From Chrysoperla carnea (taxonomy: Eukaryota; Arthropoda; Insecta; Neuroptera; Chrysopidae): DNA of 64,000 nucleotides. Every line of letters starts with the position of its first letter. The stretch's first letter is position 1. Positions 12,613 to 25,982 of the stretch are shown here, in pieces. Below the pieces are notes generated by a model that saw only the letters and a list, made by a program, of their open reading frames with translations, was not told where the DNA came from and did not search any database. The DNA is taken from contig NC_058337.1 of assembly GCF_905475395.1 (NCBI RefSeq), positions 66,112,368 to 66,176,367 of the forward strand, in the 5' to 3' direction. Position numbers and translations under genes: made by a program.

Positions 12613-13429
12613 TTTTTACTCGTAATTTTAGTGTCATAATGACTACATTCTGAAGTTAAAAATCTTTACGAGATTTTACGTTTCCAAATTTTTATAAAAA
12701 TAAAGTTTTAAAAAATAAAATTTATTATCTAATCTTTTTTGCTCAAAATTCTAATACATAAATATTTATGTTTAATTTTCTAATGTATATATACGACACT
12801 TAAATTTTTTCGAGAACCAGTAGAAAGACTTTCTTACTCTCTAACTTGACTAGGTTTAAGTTGAAATTTCATAAATTCCTACGAATCCCATTATATGTTA
12901 TGATTCTAAATAGATTTTACTTTTTTATCTTTTACGAGGGCTAATTTATCATACTTTTTTGCCGGAAATTGTAACAAAAAAAATATTGATCGACAAAAAT
13001 GTCCCCGTTTTAAAAATAAACATTTAGAAAACTGAGACCAAAAATCGAAATATAATTCGAAAAAATCCTAGAGTTGTCATTTATTAGCTTTGATAATACT
13101 TATAAAATTATAATAATGATTAACGAAAAATAAAAATGACCAGATTATAATTTGTAGTAAAATTTACAGTTTATAACATTGCTGGTTATAAAAATTTCAC
13201 TAATATTAATCGAGAACGAAGGGTCATCTCGTTAAGGTAACGTAGGATTGAAAAGAATCGTATATTTGTTGTGTGGTACATATAACACAAAATGTAAGTA
13301 GGAAAAGAACAAGTTGGACAAAAAAGAACAAACTACAGTATATTAAAAATTTAAAGTTATATGTACTGATACTAGCTGCAATGTCCGTAAGAATAACCCA
13401 TGCACTTGATGGAATCAAAAAAATTTTCT

Positions 13430-13800
13430 AATATTTTAGATAATTCTAGACCATTTTGGAATTTTGCTAAATATTTCTAATTTTTTGGGTTATTTTAAAT
13501 CATTTTCAAAAAATCTTAAACATTCTAGATCATTCTTAACATTCCAGATCATTCTCAAAAAATTTGGTACATTTTAAATCATTCTTGAAAATTTCAGCTG
13601 GTATGTTGTAGAATATTCTCAACATTTCAACATTTGTGAATATTCTGAAACATTCTGAAATCATTATTAACAAATTTTGAAGATTATGGAATGTTCTAAA
13701 TCATTTTCGAACAATCTGGAACATTTAAGAACATTTTAAAACATTCATGAACATTTATAAAATTTTAGAACTCTCTAGAAACCTCTAATAGTTATATCAC
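13430..13800. repeat. Degenerate satellite-like ACATTCTAGATCATT array
   Basis: About 370 bp made of diverged 15-30 bp units around ACATTCTAGATCATTTTC and AACATTC/GAACATTTT, with variable spacing. No ORF. The pattern suggests an old, decayed simple tandem array. Confidence 0.6.
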
Positions 13801-14848
13801 TATTACTCTCAAACGCTGCTCATAACATTTTCGAGTCTATTTATTTGTATCAAATTTGTAGGCAATAAACTGTTCTAGAAAAAAATCAAGAATGCTTATT
13901 GAACCATTGTTCGAAACCAACTCGAAAAGCAAGGAAGCAAACTTACGAAATGTTTTTTTAATTTGCTGATAGATGCTGCTTAAGCAATGTCATTAAATTC
14001 AAAGGGTTTTACTACTTAGAATCGTTTTCTTAAATTTTGGTAGGGATATATCTCAAAAAGAATCAATTTAAAAAAATTATTGTGGAAGTTTTTGATTAAA
14101 CTAGCATAGATTACATATACAAATTGATAAATGGATCGGATGAAAGGCGTTTTTGCAATCTCAAAAAAGGGTGCGGAAAACTGACCAGAATCTGGAACCA
14201 TCAAAATTCGATTCTATGTATAAAAAACAGGGAACCATATCTAAATCTCTTGTTAACAAAAAGTCCTTATAGCAGCACAGCCCTTAGCGAGTGGAATATA
14301 GCAGGTTGTATAACTTTTTTTGATAAATAAATCGAACAATTTTTAATCCACATATTTCTTTCGTTTCATCATTTCCCAGTGATATAAGAACTAAAAAAAT
14401 ATGTACATTTTTTTTAATTTGTTCCGGGTTGGAAAACCCTTATGTTTATTGAATAAAAAAACGTCATTTTTCTAATTAAATATTAAATCATAGTAAATTA
14501 ATTTTAAAATAAAGTTGCTCGATATAATCCTCTATACTATCCTCTACCTAATTATTTCGCTAGAGAAAAGCGTTTTTTAACATGCAATGTCAAAGTATTT
14601 CATGCAAATAAATTGTTAATTAAATAATAATATGATCTGGAAAATGTATATACAAGGTTATCATATCCTAAGATCAAAAAAATAACGTAATACATGTAAT
14701 TTTTCAATTAAATTATTAACAAACAAAAAATTAGTATACAAAACTATGTATTATGACACATTATGTCATACCAAATTTAACTTTTGTAGATGAAATATTT
14801 AAGTAATCGATTTTAAAAGTTTCGTCAATATAGAATTTTGTTGTTTTA

Positions 14849-15203
14849 AGGAGGATCCCTCACCACTAATAGAAAGAAATAAATTAGTAGAAAATGATCC
14901 AAATTTTTAGTATGTTGTAGTTAACGATACATATTATTAAATCAAAAAAAAAAAAAATTGGGTATCTTATCGATCAATTAAGAGAGTAATTAATTAATTA
15001 AAAACACACTAAATAACATAGCATGAAATGAGGATGATATGTTATTTAGTGTATTTTTAATTAATTAATTACTCTCTTAATTGATCGATAAGATACCCAA
15101 ATTTTTTTTTGATTCAATAATATGTATCGTTAACAACATACTAAAAATTTAGATCATTTTCTACTAATTTATTTTTTTCTATTACTGATGAGGGATCCTC
15201 CCC
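14849..15203. mobile_element. 355 bp near-perfect palindromic MITE
   Basis: Arms of about 165 bp mirror each other from AGGAGGATCCCTCACCA on the left to TGAGGGATCCTCCCC on the right. They include TTAACGATACATATTATT, the AT-rich GGGTATCTTATCGATCAATT block and CACTAAATAACATA, around a loop near 15030. The arms differ at only scattered bases. There is no internal ORF, so it is a non-autonomous foldback/MITE. The flanks share a TTTTAA-like sequence that might be a target duplication. Confidence 0.8.
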
Positions 15204-15221
15204 AAAATTTTAAAATAATGT

Positions 15222-15676
15222 TTTCATTTAAACAAGTAAAAACAAACAATTGACTGAGTTAATTGTCCATTTATAGGCAATGCTGGTGACACACACAATA
15301 CTGATATTCTCTAATACTAGAATGTTCTAACAAAAAGTTATTTATTTTTTTAAAAGGAACATTTTTTATAATTAAACGTTTGTTCTATCTCTAATGGTTT
15401 ACAAGATGAGTTCTACGAATCCAAGAACCAATTGACCCATGTTGCTCGTTTACGAACTTGACCACACTTTTTACGTCTTAAGCTATTAAAATTTCAGGTT
15501 GATATGTCTTATCATTTTTTAATTATCGTGTTGACAGACAACCGGATATAGACTCTTTAGATGATTTGATGAACACCTATACCAAAAATGGGGTCGCAGC
15601 ATCAATATATTTAAGCGTTACAAACTTGGGACTAAACTTAGTATACCTTGATATATTTCATATATACATGGTATAA
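15222..15676 (+). repeat. Dispersed hairpin-ended repeat, copy 5
   Basis: Starts AACAAGTAAAAACAAACAAT with the 5' hairpin, contains the core, and ends TTCATATATACATGGTATAA. It begins about 20 bp after the palindromic MITE at 14849-15203. Confidence 0.85.
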
Positions 15677-17463
15677 AAATTGGCGAAACGTCGTTTCATA
15701 TGTTTTAATTGTTAATATACATTTATGTTACATTTCCGTGAGTAATCTAAAAAAATTTACAAATTAGATACGATCATGTCTCAAAATAGATTTAGCTCTT
15801 TAAGTGATATTAATTAATATCACAAAAATTAATTAATACAAGTGTTTTTAGGTTTCATTTTTAGAAAATGTCGTTTTATCCGTGTTTTCACGAAAAACTG
15901 AAACATTGACTGCAAAATGTGAACCTTCCTGACATTTATTGGCGACGAAATGAAGTACATTACCGACATTTTCAAATTGGTATTTGTTTGGAGACATTTT
16001 AAATAGTTCTTATATTGGGGATAAAATTTGTGTCTTTTAGTTTATTTAAATACTTTAGTCTGTATTTTTTACTAAAAAATACAGACTAAAGCTCGGGCAT
16101 CCAGGTACTTTACTTTTAACTTTGTAAAAATTTTTGTAATGTGTTATATGAATAAAAGCTACTGACGATAATTGCATTGCAATCAAAATATCAATATTTA
16201 GCGAGATTTAGGTCTGTTGTATGTTTTCTAAATAAATCTTTGAAATAAATTTCTTTTATCCTTGGTATTTATTTCAATAACTATAATAAACAAAACACTT
16301 GCCCAGTCGAGAACAGTTTTTGGGCAACTAAAGTTCAGTAATATAAAAATATATTACTATTATCGAATAAAAAAATTTATAAATATTAAACATTAATTAA
16401 AAACAAAAATGGTAAACATTAAGATAGTTCCTCGATAAATGGTGTACGATAATGTTTAGAGATTTCCGTTTAAAATTTTGGTATTGATTCTGTTAGAACT
16501 TAAGTAAATTGTGTGACAAGGGGTTTGTCGAGCCAAAAACTTTGTGACGTCCCATGTTAAAATTTGAAATATAAACGCAAAATTTTAATGTAAAAATAAA
16601 AAAACTAATTCATAAAAACTTTTTATTATACTCCCTTTGTAAATTATCCTGTACTATAAATTTTTTTAAACTAAAATTTGAATCTTTTATTAACGTAATC
16701 AATCGCTTATCGTTAACTGAATTAATCTTTCGTTCTGTCTATTTAAATTATTCGACTTGATGTTAAATTTTTAAACGCTGTTTTATTTTAATTATTTTTA
16801 TTAAACTATAAAATGTGTGACATCACATCAAAGAGGGGCACTTTCAAAACTGTGACAAAGGGGAGGGGGCTTTAAAATCGGAAAATTGGTGTGACGTAAT
16901 TAATGGATGGTCCCTATGAAGAAAATCAAGAATAAATGTTTTCGACGCTTACAATAGTTTCGAAATATCAAAGCCTGTAGATTTAGGGAAAATCCTTATT
17001 TAGAATTTTCTTGACACTAATTAATTTCATCATAAATGCCATTCTAATGCAATGTAAAATATCTAGAATATTCCGATATTCAAGTGTTCTTAAATGTGCA
17101 TCGCCATTTGGCAGAAAAAGGTAATTTTCTTCAAGCTAATGCAGAACGTCCCGTACAGCCAAGCACTTTCCGACGAAGAAGCTATTCTTAACATGGTCAA
17201 AAATAGTCCCTTTAGTAGTGTACGAAGACAAATTTTTAATTAATAAAACATTAAACTACTACTTTATTCAACAATGTCTTTACTTTATTGGTTAAATTTA
17301 TTGTGTCACAACTCCATAACTATTGGGTTTTGGACAAAAGTATATAAGGCACTTTCGTCTTAAAATTATCCAAACAATACGCTCTTAAGCTATATTCATC
17401 CAACCACGGGCACCCTGTATATTCTATCAAATACAATAAAAACAAGCTTTATTATGAATATTT

Positions 17464-18120
17464 ATATATACAGGATGTTCTATTATTGCCTACGGACTTT
17501 CTTCACCAAATTTGGATCTGAGGCCTAATTTACGAGATAATTATCCTACTCTTATTATAATCAATTAATAAAAAATACATTCATCAAAATCAAATTCACC
17601 CAATAAAATACTACTAAAACAGAGGAAGTGTTTTATCATACTGGAAGGAGAGTCTAAATGCAAAGTTACTACAAAAAAAAAAACTCTAAAGGAAAATCTT
17701 ATGCATCGTATCGACTTACAACTTCAACACAATATACATAGTGTTGTTTGTCTCTGAACACCTATGTGTATCGTAACATCTATTTGACAAAACGGACATA
17801 CTTAAGGTATGTGATATTTGCACGATAGGTTGCGTACTAAGCTTAATTTACAAAGAAAGGTAGTGTAATAATACATCTAATAATTTTGCATTTAGACACT
17901 CCTTCCACTATGATAAAACACATTCTCTGTTTAAGTATTGTTTTATTGGATGAATTTGATTTTAAGGAATGTATTTTTTATTAATTGAATATAATAAGAG
18001 TAGGATAATTATCTCGTAAATTAGATCCAAATTTGGTAAAGAACATTTTCTCCTTTTTTCTCTCAGCTTATTCAGGAAGCGAAAAGTCCGCAGTCAATAA
18101 TAGAACACCCTGTATATGTA
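17464..18120. mobile_element. 650 bp element with about 240 bp inverted termini
   Basis: The left end reads ATACAGGATGTTCTATTATTG and the right end CAATAATAGAACACCCTGTAT. The mirror continues inward through GATAATTATCCTACTCTTAT and TGTTTTATCATA.TGGAAGGAG to about 17680 and 17880. The middle (about 200 bp) has no ORF of note. CAGGGTGTTCTATT-type termini occur on many insect DNA transposons, so this is a non-autonomous derivative. The two arms have diverged moderately. Confidence 0.75.
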
Positions 18121-21100
18121 TAGGCTACATAAAAAACTTTATAAACTATATAAATTTAAAAATTAACAAAAGTTTTAGCTAACGAAATCTAGATGAACTC
18201 ATCAAAGCACTGAAAGCCTTAAAAATGGGTAAGTGCGTTTCCCATTTCACTGTTTTCGTTCGTCGTATACCTCGAAAATGAATCATATTTTTACCATATG
18301 ATTATATGGAACTTTTATTTTTTTTTTTGCAATATTAATGATACACACTCATAATTTTTTGGCATATTAACTCTTTGGCTAGTACAAAAAAGAAAACAAG
18401 TGAAAAGAAACAATTGACTGAGTTAATTGTTGAAATACCATGCATAATCAGTGTTGATTTCTTTATCACATAACACATACAAAAATGTATAGACAGTGTT
18501 GATGCGCAATCATTTGTTTTTTTGACGTCACGTAAATAACAAAAGATATTCACTTTTAAATAGACACACACACAACTGATATTCCTATATTAATACATAC
18601 TATAAAATTTGCACCTAATTAACGCCCTCGTGGGTAAACAGTGATGTTTACAAAAAAAGTTTTTTATTTTTTTATAAGGAACATTTTTTACATTTAAACT
18701 TTTGTTCTATCTCTAACGGTTTACAAGATGGGTCCTACGGACCCAAGACCCAATTGACCTATGATGCTCATTTACGAACTTGACCTCACTTTTTACGTCC
18801 TGAGTACGCTGTAAAAATTTCAGCTCGATATCTTTTTTCGTTTTTGTGTTATCGTGTCCACAGACGGACGGACGGACGGACGGGCGGGCAACCGGAAATG
18901 GACTAATTAGGTGATTTTATGAACAGCTATGACAAAATTTTTTTCCTAGCATCATTATTTTTAAGCGTTACAAACTTGGGACTAAACTTAATATACTATG
19001 TATATTTCATATATGCATGGTATAAAAACTGAAGTCGTGAGGTGTAACACATGGGATGGATTGGGATGCAATACTTAATTACCTGCAATAAAATACTAAA
19101 CAATGATGAAACTTACATTTTTGTGTATAATCGACGTTTCACATACACAGTTTATAATTTACATAGTAAAAATTACTTTTGTTTTGTTGAGAAGTCTAAC
19201 ACTTTTCATTTGTTGTTGAAAATTACAACAAATAATATGAAAATGATGGAAAACAGTATTTATATAATAATTAAAATTGTAACATACAATTAAAAAATTA
19301 AAAGTATTTTTTATTTTCAGTATAATTATACATAATACGTACTTTTTATCTTAATTATTTCCTATTAAGAATGACGCTAATTTTTTATCTAAAAAGTGAA
19401 TAAATCGAAAGCAATTTTAAAACTGTAAAATCGCTCGTAATCATGGATTGATGATGTAGAAAAAATGTAAATAAACAAAAGAGATTTATATGCAGTCATG
19501 AACTCATCAGTTAAGAGGACATTGAACTGTTATCATCTATGCATATCATAGGTTAAATAAAGTTTTTAAACTTAATAGGTAGGGTATTAATGCCAATATG
19601 AAAATTAAATTTTGAAATTTTATTAACACTATAATTTGTAAAAGGAAAAAATCAGTGAATCAATCATAAATTTTCATCTTATTAAGAAAATTTTAGAACG
19701 AATTACACAGAATTACAAATATAATATTGTTTAGTTTGTTCAGTTAATATTATTGGCCATTTAGTGGAGAGCCGTTAGATTTTTACCTAGGAATCCAAGG
19801 ATAGTCAATGAATTTTTATAAAAACTGTTCGACTGCACTGTTTAAAGCTTACTTAAAAAAGTTAAAAACAAAAATTTGTGCGATCTTGCCCAGGGGGTGG
19901 GGGAGATATTATACCTTCTCTTATTTTTAACGTAGATAAAGTTTTGTACGCTACGCAAGTGGTAACGCATTATTAACGTACTTTTGCGATTGTGCAGATT
20001 TCGCATAAGTGTGTTAATGATGAATTCTCTTACCCATTTGTATCGTAAATAACGATTACATGAATTTATACATACTTATTATGATTTATCAAATGATTAA
20101 AGTCATGTTAGATCCGGCTAACTTAGCACAAACTTTTTTAATTCCATAATAATATGTTTCGAGACTAAAAAAATGCTGTCTTATTTAAAAAAAAAAAAAA
20201 AAAAAAAAGGTTAGAAACAAAAACTTTCTTATAATTAGTTTAGTTAATCTTATAAATTAGATAGATGCTGCCTAGGCATCTTAATAATCTTATTCTTAAG
20301 TTTGTACCAATTAGAATTACCTATCAAGTAAAAATGGTTTTTTTTTTAATTTTGGGGTGTGATATCTCGGAAACGGCTGAATTTAAGGAAAAATTATTTG
20401 GAAACTTTTGACCTTCCCAAAAAACATTACATAAACACTTGCGTCAATGGGATGAGGGATTTCAACCCCAAAAAATAATGAGGAGAACTGACAGAGCGGG
20501 CCAGCTTGAAAACATCATAAATCGATTATACGGATCAAAAAGCATAAGGGATGGCCTACATCTTGACTAAGGCCTTTCACTGTACACAAAACTCTGGTAT
20601 CGAATGGTGTATCGATTAAGAAAAAACAGGTACCTGAGCATATTTTCATAAATTATTAAGGACTTCTTAAGTTTATAAATTTTAAAATTGTTTGTGAATT
20701 TAAGAACGCATAAATAATAATCAACTTTTCTTGAGAATTATTTAAAAAATGAAAAATAACAATATAAAATTATTTTAATTTTATTGATTTTTCTTTCAAT
20801 TAAGAATTTTACCTTGAACTAGATTATCGCTTGACTAGAGCTGAATCTTATTAAGAAAAAAAAATTTCGACATTTTTGCAAGCGTATACGCCATTTTTAC
20901 CCGACCTATGTTTGTTGTGCACGTCAAAATTTGCATAAAATATACATGAAAAAATTCATATTCTAGTACAAAATACAATAAGTTTTTTAATTATTTACCT
21001 GCTTTATTTTTCGTTCAATGTTTTCTATTATTCAATGTATTTAATAATAAAAAAATAAAAAAACTTCGTTTTCTTATGCACATCAAAAATACACAGTTTT

Positions 21101-21489
21101 AACCTGTCCATCAACAACACAAGAAAATTTTTGTGTAAGAAACGAAAACATCTGAAGATTTTAACACACGTGCAGTTTGCTCATCGCCGTGATCGTCACC
21201 AGCATCTTGAATTCCCAGTATTTTTTTACTGTATATTTTGTTATTTCAATGTCAAATTTCTCAAGTAAAATAGTTTACAACTCACAGGTAGGTAGGTAAT
21301 TGTATGGTATTTTCAAAAAACACATTGTGTAAATATTATCAGTCAAGTGATAAAACGGATTAAATTCTATTGTAAAGTGTTATTTTATTTTATTAATGGA
21401 CGTCTTAATGACCACAAAATGTAAAATATCAATTAGGGATACATGGATAACTCACCTCTTACCTCAGATTCATCTTAACTATAAAAAAA
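18120..21489. other. Intergenic, no gene seen
   Basis: Apart from the repeat copy at 18393-19030 and a poly(A) run near 20195, I find no exon-like protein similarity. The stretch at 20430-20640 has slightly richer base composition (ACTTGCGTCAATGGGATGAG, GACAGAGCGGGCCAGCTTGA) and may be an old repeat fragment, but no family is recognisable. Confidence 0.4.
18393..19030 (+). repeat. Dispersed hairpin-ended repeat, copy 6
   Basis: Well preserved copy (5' hairpin AACAATTGACTGAGTTAATT to CATATATGCATGGTATAAAA). The GACGGACGG block is expanded here by slippage (18864-18890). Confidence 0.85.
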
Positions 21490-24400
21490 ATGAAGAAACG
21501 TACTCCACAAAAAGACGGTATTCCTGTAATGCCTATATGTAATTTTAAGAAAAAGACTTCTATCAGCAGTTTTGAACATTTCTCTGGAGTTGTTGTACAT
21601 GCGTTAATTGCATTAATGAAAGAAGGAAAGGGAGGACCTACACTTGAAAGAATCGAAAAGTATATTATGAAACGATATGAGGTAATTAATGACTTTCATC
21701 GTTCTTTTTAATTAGTTCCACCGCATAGTTATGCGGTTTCTCTTAGAGTAAAACCTAAAATGAAATAAGCTGGTTATACCGATTATTAACATTGAGTGGC
21801 CAAAAAACAATACAAACTATACATTATGAACCTTCCTATCGTGATAATATAAATATTATCAAAGATAATAAATGAGAACTCTTGTATATTTCGTACAAAG
21901 TTCGATTTTTGTCCCAATTCTCTAGATCAATTTTTGTATTATATAAAAGCGTATTTCGTCAACCTTAGTAGCTTAATTGGTTAAAGCGTAACCAATTCTG
22001 TACGCGGTATGCCAAGGGTAGCGGGTTCGATTCCCGCCGTCATAACAAAAAATTAATTTTATTAATGGTTGTGATGGGCTGGCATTTATATGCATGAAAT
22101 AGGTGCACTAAGCATCTCAAAAAAATTGAGGAGCTAATAAATGAAATTATCAGCGGAAAAGGTATTACAGTGGCTCCTACACCTCAAGTGTGTCCCTCGT
22201 GGACAGCCAATATAACCTAACCTAAATACGTATAAATTAGCAACGAGTATCATACAATATAAGAATAATAGGCTTTTGTACACTAAGAATATATCGGTTG
22301 GATAAAAGTTTCTAATGATTAATCATGATATAGAACACACAAAATTAATTTTTATAAAATATAAGGATAATTATTATTTAGAAAAAATAAATTCTTAAAA
22401 ATTATATATCCGGTCACCTGACAGCAAACACCAATCAGACGTACTTTAAAGGTTCTACGTCACGCCATATGAAAGGCTATATAAGGTTACAAATACAAAA
22501 ACATGTAAACTTGCACATACTTGTAACTTGCATACACAAAAATGATTGTATGTCAATTAATGATGTCATTCAAGACGCCATGATACTATACACTGTTTTA
22601 AAAGTCAATTTGAATTGGTTTTTTTTTAAATACATACTGTAAATAGTATTTTTTTTTTTTAAATAACATTTTTTTGGTGTAAATCAGATACTAATGTAAC
22701 GTATAAACCAATTTTACAAATATAGGACAAAAACGTATTCATATTGACGATGATTACATGGTATTCGAAATACGTATTTATATAATAAAGATTTTTTTCT
22801 AAAAATTTCCAATATTTTGGAATTTTTTATAATCTTTGGACATACCTAGATCCCATGGGGTGAAAATTGAAGAAATTAAAATTATTTTAAAAATGAATAA
22901 TTGTAATTTTTTGAAATTTGATTTACCAAAATTCGCATCTTTCAACAAGTATCATTAATTTTCTAGGTTCTAGCCCCTCTCAAATCATACATTTAAATAC
23001 GGCTATGCAGAATCATAAATAATTTATTGCTAATCCATTAATAGTTTAATTGTATTTAATAATATCTGTTAACAAAAATCAAGAATCTTAATTTATTAAT
23101 TTGTTATTATTTCTAATCCTACACTTAACTTAGTTTGATAATTTCATTAAAAATTGTGTTGCAAGAAATTGTACCTTAATAATTTTGTCCTATTTGCAGG
23201 AGACCAAATAATTTAGGATTTTTATTACAATTAATTTTTACAATATAATTATGAGATAGTAGATACTACCTATTCAAAAAGTATGACGCGCGTGTATTAT
23301 ATTAATAAATGTAACAATATATAATCTCGCGTACTGAGCTAGATAAAAAACAACTTTAGCATTCTATTTAAAAATAAAATATTTTGTTACTGAGGATTTC
23401 TTTTCAACATTCTGTCAATATTACTTATTTGTTAAAAAAAATTAGTTTAAACAATATCCTACTGAGTAACCCACCGGCAACCATTACTTTTAGGTTCAGG
23501 AGCATGTTTTAAACGGGATATTGCAAAAATTTTCCATGCGAAAATTAATCATGCTCAATAACGGATTTTGCCGGGACTATACAACAAAAAGTATTCCACA
23601 AACATTTTTTACCTTTAACATTTTGGCATCAGCCAAAAGCGAAAATTTTTAAATGTATACTTTTTTAATGTAGGTAATCTTAGAAATGCAACTAAACAAG
23701 AAATATAAAAATTCGTCTACCATATAGCCGCTTGGAAAAATTCATATTTATAGGACTGCCCTTTCGAATATGTTTTGATTGAACTGAAAGGTTTATTTTC
23801 AAACTTGACTAACTAATCCTATAATAAAAGTATTTAACAATAAATGATACAAATGTTACCTTATTCTAACTAATAAATTTTGAAATAGGCCTTGAATACC
23901 TGAAAAATGACCATTAAAGAGCACCTGTAGAGTTTATTGTTTTTTAATTTTATTTAATTGAATTATTAAACACTAGCAGTTGCCCATCCGCTTCGCTTGG
24001 TAACTTCGAATTCAAATATATACAATTACTTAAATGCAAATACATACTTTTTTTAAATCATGTTTAATATAAATTTTACGCCCTAATTTATCTCTTTAAA
24101 GAATGAATTTTCATACAAAAGTGGTACAGTGAACTTTTGTCTCAAACCATGAGCACATATATCACTTTTTAATAGGGTTTCCACCTCAAAGTTTCGGGAA
24201 GCCGAGAGATAAACCAGAGAGTCGAGAGAATTTATGCTGAAATCGGGAGTCGGGAGAGATTACACAATTTCGAAAGTCTCCTGATCAAATCTGGAGAGAT
24301 GGTAACCCTAATTTTTACATTTTTAACTTAAACTAGTGAAATTTACAAAATTAAAAAAAAAACACGACCAATTTTTCTGGTACGGAATCCTAAACTCGAA

Positions 24401-25982
24401 CTTGAAACATATCTAAGAACACTCTCCATTAAATTATCTTTTTCCTTAAAGAGTTTTTTCAAACTGAATCGATTTTGAAGATCATCGCAATTTTTTTAGT
24501 TTATTCGGATACGGAACCCTAAGCTCGCACTTGAAAAAATCAAAATCGGTTCATCCGTTTAGGCGCTACGGTACCAGACAGACAGTCAGACACACACACA
24601 CACATAGCGGTCAAATTTATAATACCCTTTTTTTAATTCGGAGGTTAAAAATGGCAAAGTTTCATATCAACTTTCACTCCCTTGAAGAATGGATATTAGA
24701 AAATAGTCATATAAGGGATGAATTTCCAAAAATTCCTTCTTAGTGCACACTTATTAAGTTATTTAAGAAACGTTTGTGCCAAATTTCATGATTCTAGACC
24801 CAGCGAATTTAGCTGTGCGTTGGCCGATCAGTCAGTGAATCAGTCAGTCAGTTTCTTCTTTTATATATATAGATTAACATTGTTTATTTTATTTTTAATT
24901 GCACCTATTAATGATGTTTTGAAACTTTGTTGATTGCAATATTTATGTCTAAAAGTAAATTTAAAAAGTGAAAACAAACAATTGATTGAGTTAATTGTTG
25001 AAATACCCGGTATAGAATGTTTTGAATGTCAGTACTTGTATTATTTTTTTTTTTATAAATTAGAAGAGTTTAAAAAACCACAATTATGGCGGCCTTTTAG
25101 CCTTCATTTATTTGGCATTCGAAAATTTTCTAGAATTTTGTTTTTTGAGAATACTTCACAAGACCACTAGTTGAAGCTACCTGTAAATTCAACTCCCTAT
25201 CTTTTATAATTTTGGAGAAGATGTACACCAAAATTTTGTTCTAATTTGCGCCCTCACGGATAAACAGTGGCGTTTACAAAAAAATATTTCCTACGGAACC
25301 AAGACCCGATTGACCTATGTTGCTCATTTACGTTAACCTAGCCTCACTTTTTACGTCCTGAGCACGCTGTTATTTCAGCTTGGAATCTCTTTCCGTTTTT
25401 GAGTTCTCGTGTTCACAGACAGACAGACAACCGGAAATGGACTCTTAAGATACAACACCTATACCAAAATTTTGTTGGTGGCATCAATATTTTTAAGCGT
25501 TATAAACTTGGGACTAAACTTAGTATACCTTGATATATATTAAATATATACAGGGTATAAAAATTTTTCAAATGAAGATCGTTACATTCTCGATGAATTG
25601 CACACTGTTTAGGTAGTAGGTACCATATATTATTCTATGGTAGAGGTACTCAGTTGTTTACACCTTCTCATAGTAGTGATAAGAATAAATAATCCAATAA
25701 TATGATTTTGGGTAAAAAAGATTACAATTTCCTATTTTTATTTTTAAGGTAATATTTCCAAACATAAGAAAATGCATACAAATTATTCTGGATCGTGCTA
25801 TAGAGATGGGTTATCTTACAAAGGAATGTACCAACAAAAAACAGATAGTATATACTTTTCCATTTAATAGTAAACGTATACCAGAATTTGCATATTTTAT
25901 GATGCAAAAAATAGCCCAAAGTCTTAAGAAAAAACGCAAAAAAAAGAAGCCGCCACCAGATAATAAGAATATTATACTTTAA
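21490..25982 (+). CDS. Linker-histone-like winged-helix protein, 141 aa, two exons
   Basis: Exon 1 is 21490-21681 and exon 2 is 25749-25982; the phase-0 junction joins MKRYE to VIFPNIRKC. After a short basic N-terminus (MKKRTPQKDG), residues about 28-110 read like the globular domain of H1/H5 linker histones: VVVHALIALMKEGKGGPTLE, IEKYIMKRYE, then CIQIILDRAIEMGYLTKE and a closing YTFPF strand. The tail is lysine-rich (KKKRKKKKPP), ending KNIIL. This suggests a chromatin or DNA-binding role in the nucleus. Insects have several small proteins of this type (DUF4777-like), and I cannot tell which family this is. A poly(A) signal AATAAA lies 41 bp after the stop (26023). The single 4.07 kb intron interrupts the domain and contains a SINE and other repeats. 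Further 5' non-coding exons are possible. Confidence 0.75.
21960..22226 (+). mobile_element. tRNA-derived SINE ending AACCTAACCTAA
   Basis: The head is tRNA-like with an A box (TAGCTTAATTGG) and a B box (GGTTCGATTCC) inside a GCGGG/CCCGC stem. The body (TGTGTCCCTCGTGGACAGCC) is followed by the terminus ATAACCTAACCTAA. This architecture (Pol III promoter head, unrelated body, short simple-repeat tail) is that of a SINE. The terminal CCTAA units match the insect telomere repeat. It lies in the intron of the linker-histone-like gene. Confidence 0.72.
23971..24880 (+). repeat. Composite repeat with a retroelement-like 3' end nested in it
   Basis: Starts ACTAGCAGTTGCCCATCCGC and ends with TCAGTCAGTCAG and TTATATATATAG, with GTGCCAAATTTCATGATTC between. 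Inserted at about 24330-24650 is a different sequence (AAAATCGGTTCATCCGTTTA, CAGACAGACAGTCAGACACA, GCGGTCAAATTTATAATACC), which recurs diverged at 50640-50825. Sequences of the latter kind are typical tails of insect retroelements. No coding capacity. It is inside the intron of the linker-histone-like gene. Confidence 0.55.
24963..25563 (+). repeat. Dispersed hairpin-ended repeat, copy 7 (long subfamily)
   Basis: Begins AGTGAAAACAAACAATTGAT, has the long-subfamily segment (TTAGAAGAGTTTAAAAAACC, GACCACTAGTTGAAGCTACC), loses part of the core near 25290, and ends TTAAATATATACAGGGTATA. It lies about 190 bp upstream of exon 2 of the linker-histone-like gene. Confidence 0.85.

Noticed and set aside
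21960-22045. Functional tRNA gene
   Set aside because: A and B boxes are present, but the acceptor arms do not pair and a SINE body follows directly.
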